A stretch of DNA of 64,000 bases from Chionis minor (taxonomy: Eukaryota; Chordata; Aves; Charadriiformes; Chionididae), in the NCBI GenBank assembly GCA_013398295.1, contig VZSF01009106.1, positions 62,001 to 126,000 of the forward strand. The letters run 5' to 3'. This document shows positions 61,301 to 64,000 of this stretch, one piece after another. A program made the position numbers and the translations under genes. Numbering within the stretch: position 1 is the stretch's first letter; each line of letters starts with the position of its first letter. The notes beneath the pieces are model-generated. The model did no database searches and had not been told where the DNA came from. It saw only the letters and a program-made list of their open reading frames with translations.

Positions 61301-64000
61301 AAAGAAGGAAAACTAGGAAGGGAGCTGAGAAAGTAAGGAAGAAACATGGTTTACAGTATTATGGAGATGACAGAAAAGTACTGTTGATAAGGGTGGATTA
61401 GAATATTCCTATGCTTAGACAGGTCTGAAAGGAGGAATGAAGGGTGTTGTTACAATATTCTTAATTTTACCTTATTGTGTTGCTTAGTACAGCATTACAC
61501 ATGATTTTGTTATAGTGCTTTCTCTCTTCCTTTATTTCCACCAGGTAGTAAAGGTAGCAAATGTAAGTGAACGAAATCAATTGGGAGATTTGAAAATGAA
61601 CCTTGAATTCTAATCCTGTGAGCTGCATAGTATTGATATAACTGATTAATGGGTTTTCACTGGCATCTCTATTGACTTTGCACTAGTACTGAGATCAGAA
61701 TTCATTTGACAGTGCCTGTTAAAATTAATAAAATAATTGAAACCTGAAAAGGAATGAAACAGAACATCATATTACCTTAGCTGTCTTTACCTCAGGTGTT
61801 CTCAGTTTGAGGAAACTCTTGAAGGTTATAACAGAGAAGTAGAAAGCTACAAAAAGCGGGATGTCATGACCATAGAAGAAATGAAGAACAATGCCGAGAA
61901 ATTTAAGGAGTTGAATAAGAATCTAGATAATGCACTAACAGAATTTGAGGTTAGTATTTATTAGGCAAGTATGGAGTGGGTTGCAGTGTGCTGGATGAGC
62001 AAAAGTTTGGTTCCTGTCCCTGGTTTTTTCCAGGTTCTGGTCATATATTGTCAAGATGGCTTTAAAATTTCCAAACTCGCAAACATGTGGCAAATGTCTT
62101 TTTGTCCTGTATGCTGAATTGTCCCTACTGCTGACTTGAAGAGCATATTTTTTTGGGAAACAAATGTTTAAGGAGTTTTAGAAATTGAAATACTGAATTT
62201 CAGTGTTTCCAAGCAGTCAGTGTTGGCAGGAGCAGAATGTTAGGGAGGTGACATTTTCCCTGAACTGTGGTTTGTGCATCTGGAGTTGTGTTTCCAGTCC
62301 CTTTGCTTGTCTTCTAATTAAAACCAAATGTTTTTCAACTCTTTGTATCATTTCCAGAAGTTGCTATAGGCATTAAATATGTGTTGTATCACAGAAAGGG
62401 AAGTTTCAGATGCTAGAAGGAAACTGAAGACCAAGATTCCTAGATTCTATTCAGGACTCTCCATCCAGTGCACCGTGCAGTTCTAGGTTGAATAGTTTTT
62501 GTCTTCAGTGTGCCTCTGCTGGGAAATGAGAATGGTTACCTGTGAGAGAGATCTCACAGGCATTGTGAGGCTTAATTAATCTTCTAAATCACAGTGAGAC
62601 AATGAGATTTGTGCATATATGAAGCCTTAAGGATCGAGATTTTAATTAAGTCCCGCTCAAAAGGGAAAATTGAACCAATTAAATGAGTTTAGGATTTACA
62701 TAAATTGCTAGTCCTACATATCAACACTCTTAATCTGATTTAAAGGCATCTGGTATATTTAATTAGTGTGAGTTAACTGCACTGATATGTTGTTATTGGT
62801 AGATCAGAATAAGTAATTAAGTTTAAGCTTCTTAATGCCTGATCACAATGAGGGGTGTATCCACAGAATTTAAATGACATGGCAGTCAGTTTAGTGAATA
62901 CATGAAGTTTAAAATTATCCTGGATTGTGGATCTTTTAAGTTCTCTGCCTTCACCTCACATTGAATGTTTAAAAGTTTTATGAAAGGTCTGTCGGCGTTG
63001 TAAAAGCACAGACGTGGAACTCAGTCTGAATTCAGTGTCCGTGTTTCTGACAGCATTTGGCTGTGTTTCACCTCCCTAACTGTAAAATGAAGAAGGCAAT
63101 ACTTTTTTTAAATCTAAACTTTGCACAGTGATTTATACAGTAATGTCTTTTGGACAAAGACAGTATCTTACCATGAATGTTTTGGTTGGAGCTCCCAGAT
63201 GTTTCTGTAATAAAAAAAATAATCACAAGTAAAAAAATCTGTAGAAGCCTACATGACTGAGGAGCTTACATCCAGGTTTCACTCAATGCCATGGTGCATT
63301 ATCTATTTCTGAAATAGATCTAACATTTTTAAATTATTTGAGTAGTAAATGTTACCAACAAATAACTGGGGGAATTTTCAAGAACACAGTTACCTTATTT
63401 ACCTAAAAGACACAGACTTAACTGTACAAATCTGGCTAGAATTATGATATGTAAAAAAATTGTATTCATTATTACCTATTTAAAAGTTTAAACAACAGTA
63501 GGAATTTTTGATGGAAATAAGATTTTATTTTTTCCCCCCCTTAAAGGCTATTAATAAAGAAGAGGAGTTACTTGAGCGGGAGAAGAGTCAATTTCCTCTA
63601 CTGCAAACTATAATTGCAAACAAACAACCCTTTGAGCAACTTTGGATAACAGCATATAATTTCCATACCAAATCTGAGGAATGGATGAATGGTGAGGCTT
63701 TGGTGTTCATTTGATGAAATGTGTCATTTTCAGTTAGTTAAGTAGAAGCTGAAAGGGTTGATTAGTTGTGAGAAAATAATTTTGAAGAAATAAATGCTGC
63801 TAAGCGGTGTGAAATACAGTTGTTGACTTGGATTTTGCGTTAATATAATTTTTGTAATGCAACAGATTTCCAGTTAAAGGAGAATGATTATAAATACCTG
63901 TAAATAAACCACCCTGTCAATCTCCTTGTGCTGATGTGCCTGCTGTGGTTCTTTTTTTATATTGTTGTATTTAGGATCTCTCCAGAAGTTAAATGCTGAT
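43329..64000 (+). CDS. DNAH3: DNAH3, dynein axonemal heavy chain 3 (5' part)
   Basis: Coding exons: 43329-43361, 44867-44968, 47434-47659, 49141-49219, 50184-50370, 50902-51091, 52742-52937, 53915-54040, 54751-54946, 56517-56696, 57090-57226, 57387-57492, 58076-58254, 59616-59800, 61095-61218, 61796-61949, 63547-63691, 63975 to the window end. They give about 857 residues, the N-terminal tail of a protein of roughly 4,100; linker, AAA+ motor and stalk lie beyond. Family blocks include PSDSIANNY, PQRVVRAPVPWHS, HCMEAHDILQNKW, TVPLAMFCLDA, LEFLMDYADLS and KSEEWMNG. DNAH3 is an inner-arm dynein heavy chain of motile cilia and sperm flagella; the tail docks it on the doublet microtubule. The start (MKPTQSPRLLR, then SQNDSVYNMSHG) joins exons 1 and 2 in frame, and the human protein has a similar DSVHHMSHS. 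The exon 3 donor (C|GTATCC) is weak, though phase fits. A human segment between the PK and YLNVY regions is shorter here. All other junctions are GT-AG and close in frame. Confidence 0.95.
44290..44400 (+). repeat. unclassified dispersed repeat, copy 2
   Basis: The block containing GGTATTCTGGCATTTGTATT followed by AAAACACTTTGC matches copy 1 at 42400-42500 in opposite orientation. It lies in the first coding intron of DNAH3. Confidence 0.5.
55966..56243 (-). repeat. CR1 LINE fragment, antisense
   Basis: In DNAH3 intron 9. GGTTGCACAGGGTGGCGTCC, the GACTCCACCACCTCTCTGGG block and AAGAAGTTCCTCCTCATGTT are the complement of the CR1 sequence before its 3' UTR. The open frame across it is a repeat artefact. 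Confidence 0.9.
56263..56450 (+). repeat. CR1 LINE 3' fragment, sense
   Basis: CACTGGCCCAGGTTTCCCAG, CATCCCTGGAAACATTCAAGG-type sequence and a terminal GGTCCCTTCCAACCCAAAGT then TTCTATGAG give the CR1 3' end with its ATTCTATG-type tail. It faces away from the antisense copy just upstream. Confidence 0.88.

Noticed and set aside
1..64000. CRISPR arrays, operons, tRNA or rRNA genes
   Set aside because: None seen; the window is vertebrate nuclear DNA and no cloverleaf or rRNA-like sequence was recognised.

Overview
The window is vertebrate nuclear DNA from a bird. Genes are split by GT-AG introns, CR1 LINE fragments of the avian type are present, and there are solo LTRs of the kind whose 5' end reads TGTCCTGGTTTCAGCTGGGA, common in bird genomes. 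Five protein-coding genes can be reconstructed exon by exon, and four of them stand in the order known from the mammalian ANKS4B-ZP2-LDAF1(TMEM159)-DNAH3 locus (human 16p12). The species cannot be named from the sequence alone.

Layout from left to right. (1) 1-4612 is intergenic, with an old CR1 fragment near the start. (2) ANKS4B lies on the minus strand at 4961-9725: two coding exons, 412 residues, a brush-border scaffold protein, with a good HNF4-type DR1 site just upstream. (3) ZP2 lies on the plus strand at 15592-21455: 18 coding exons, 710 residues, an egg-coat glycoprotein, with TATA box, E-box and a very short 3' UTR. (4) 21481-30900 is intergenic and holds two solo LTRs. (5) A melanin-concentrating-hormone-receptor-like GPCR lies on the minus strand at 30998-32622: two coding exons, 359 residues, including a short first exon that a single-ORF search misses. 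(6) LDAF1 (promethin) lies on the minus strand at 35566-38258: four coding exons, 175 residues, a lipid-droplet assembly factor. (7) A CpG island around 38760-39640 is interrupted by a 339-base assembly gap and probably drives LDAF1 leftwards and DNAH3 rightwards. (8) The 5' part of DNAH3, an axonemal inner-arm dynein heavy chain, lies on the plus strand from 43329 to the window end: 18 coding exons, about 857 residues, continuing past the window.

The genes do not form a pathway: intestinal/renal brush border (ANKS4B), oocyte coat (ZP2), neuropeptide signalling (MCHR-like), lipid droplets (LDAF1) and motile cilia (DNAH3). They are held together by old synteny. The least expected item is the MCHR-like receptor between ZP2 and LDAF1, which has no counterpart at the mammalian locus as I remember it. 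I found no operon, CRISPR array, rRNA or tRNA gene and no evidence of a wholly new system. Exon boundaries were read by hand from splice consensus, phase closure and remembered family sequence. Every coding exon junction keeps frame, except that the 3' edge of DNAH3 exon 3 rests on a weak donor.
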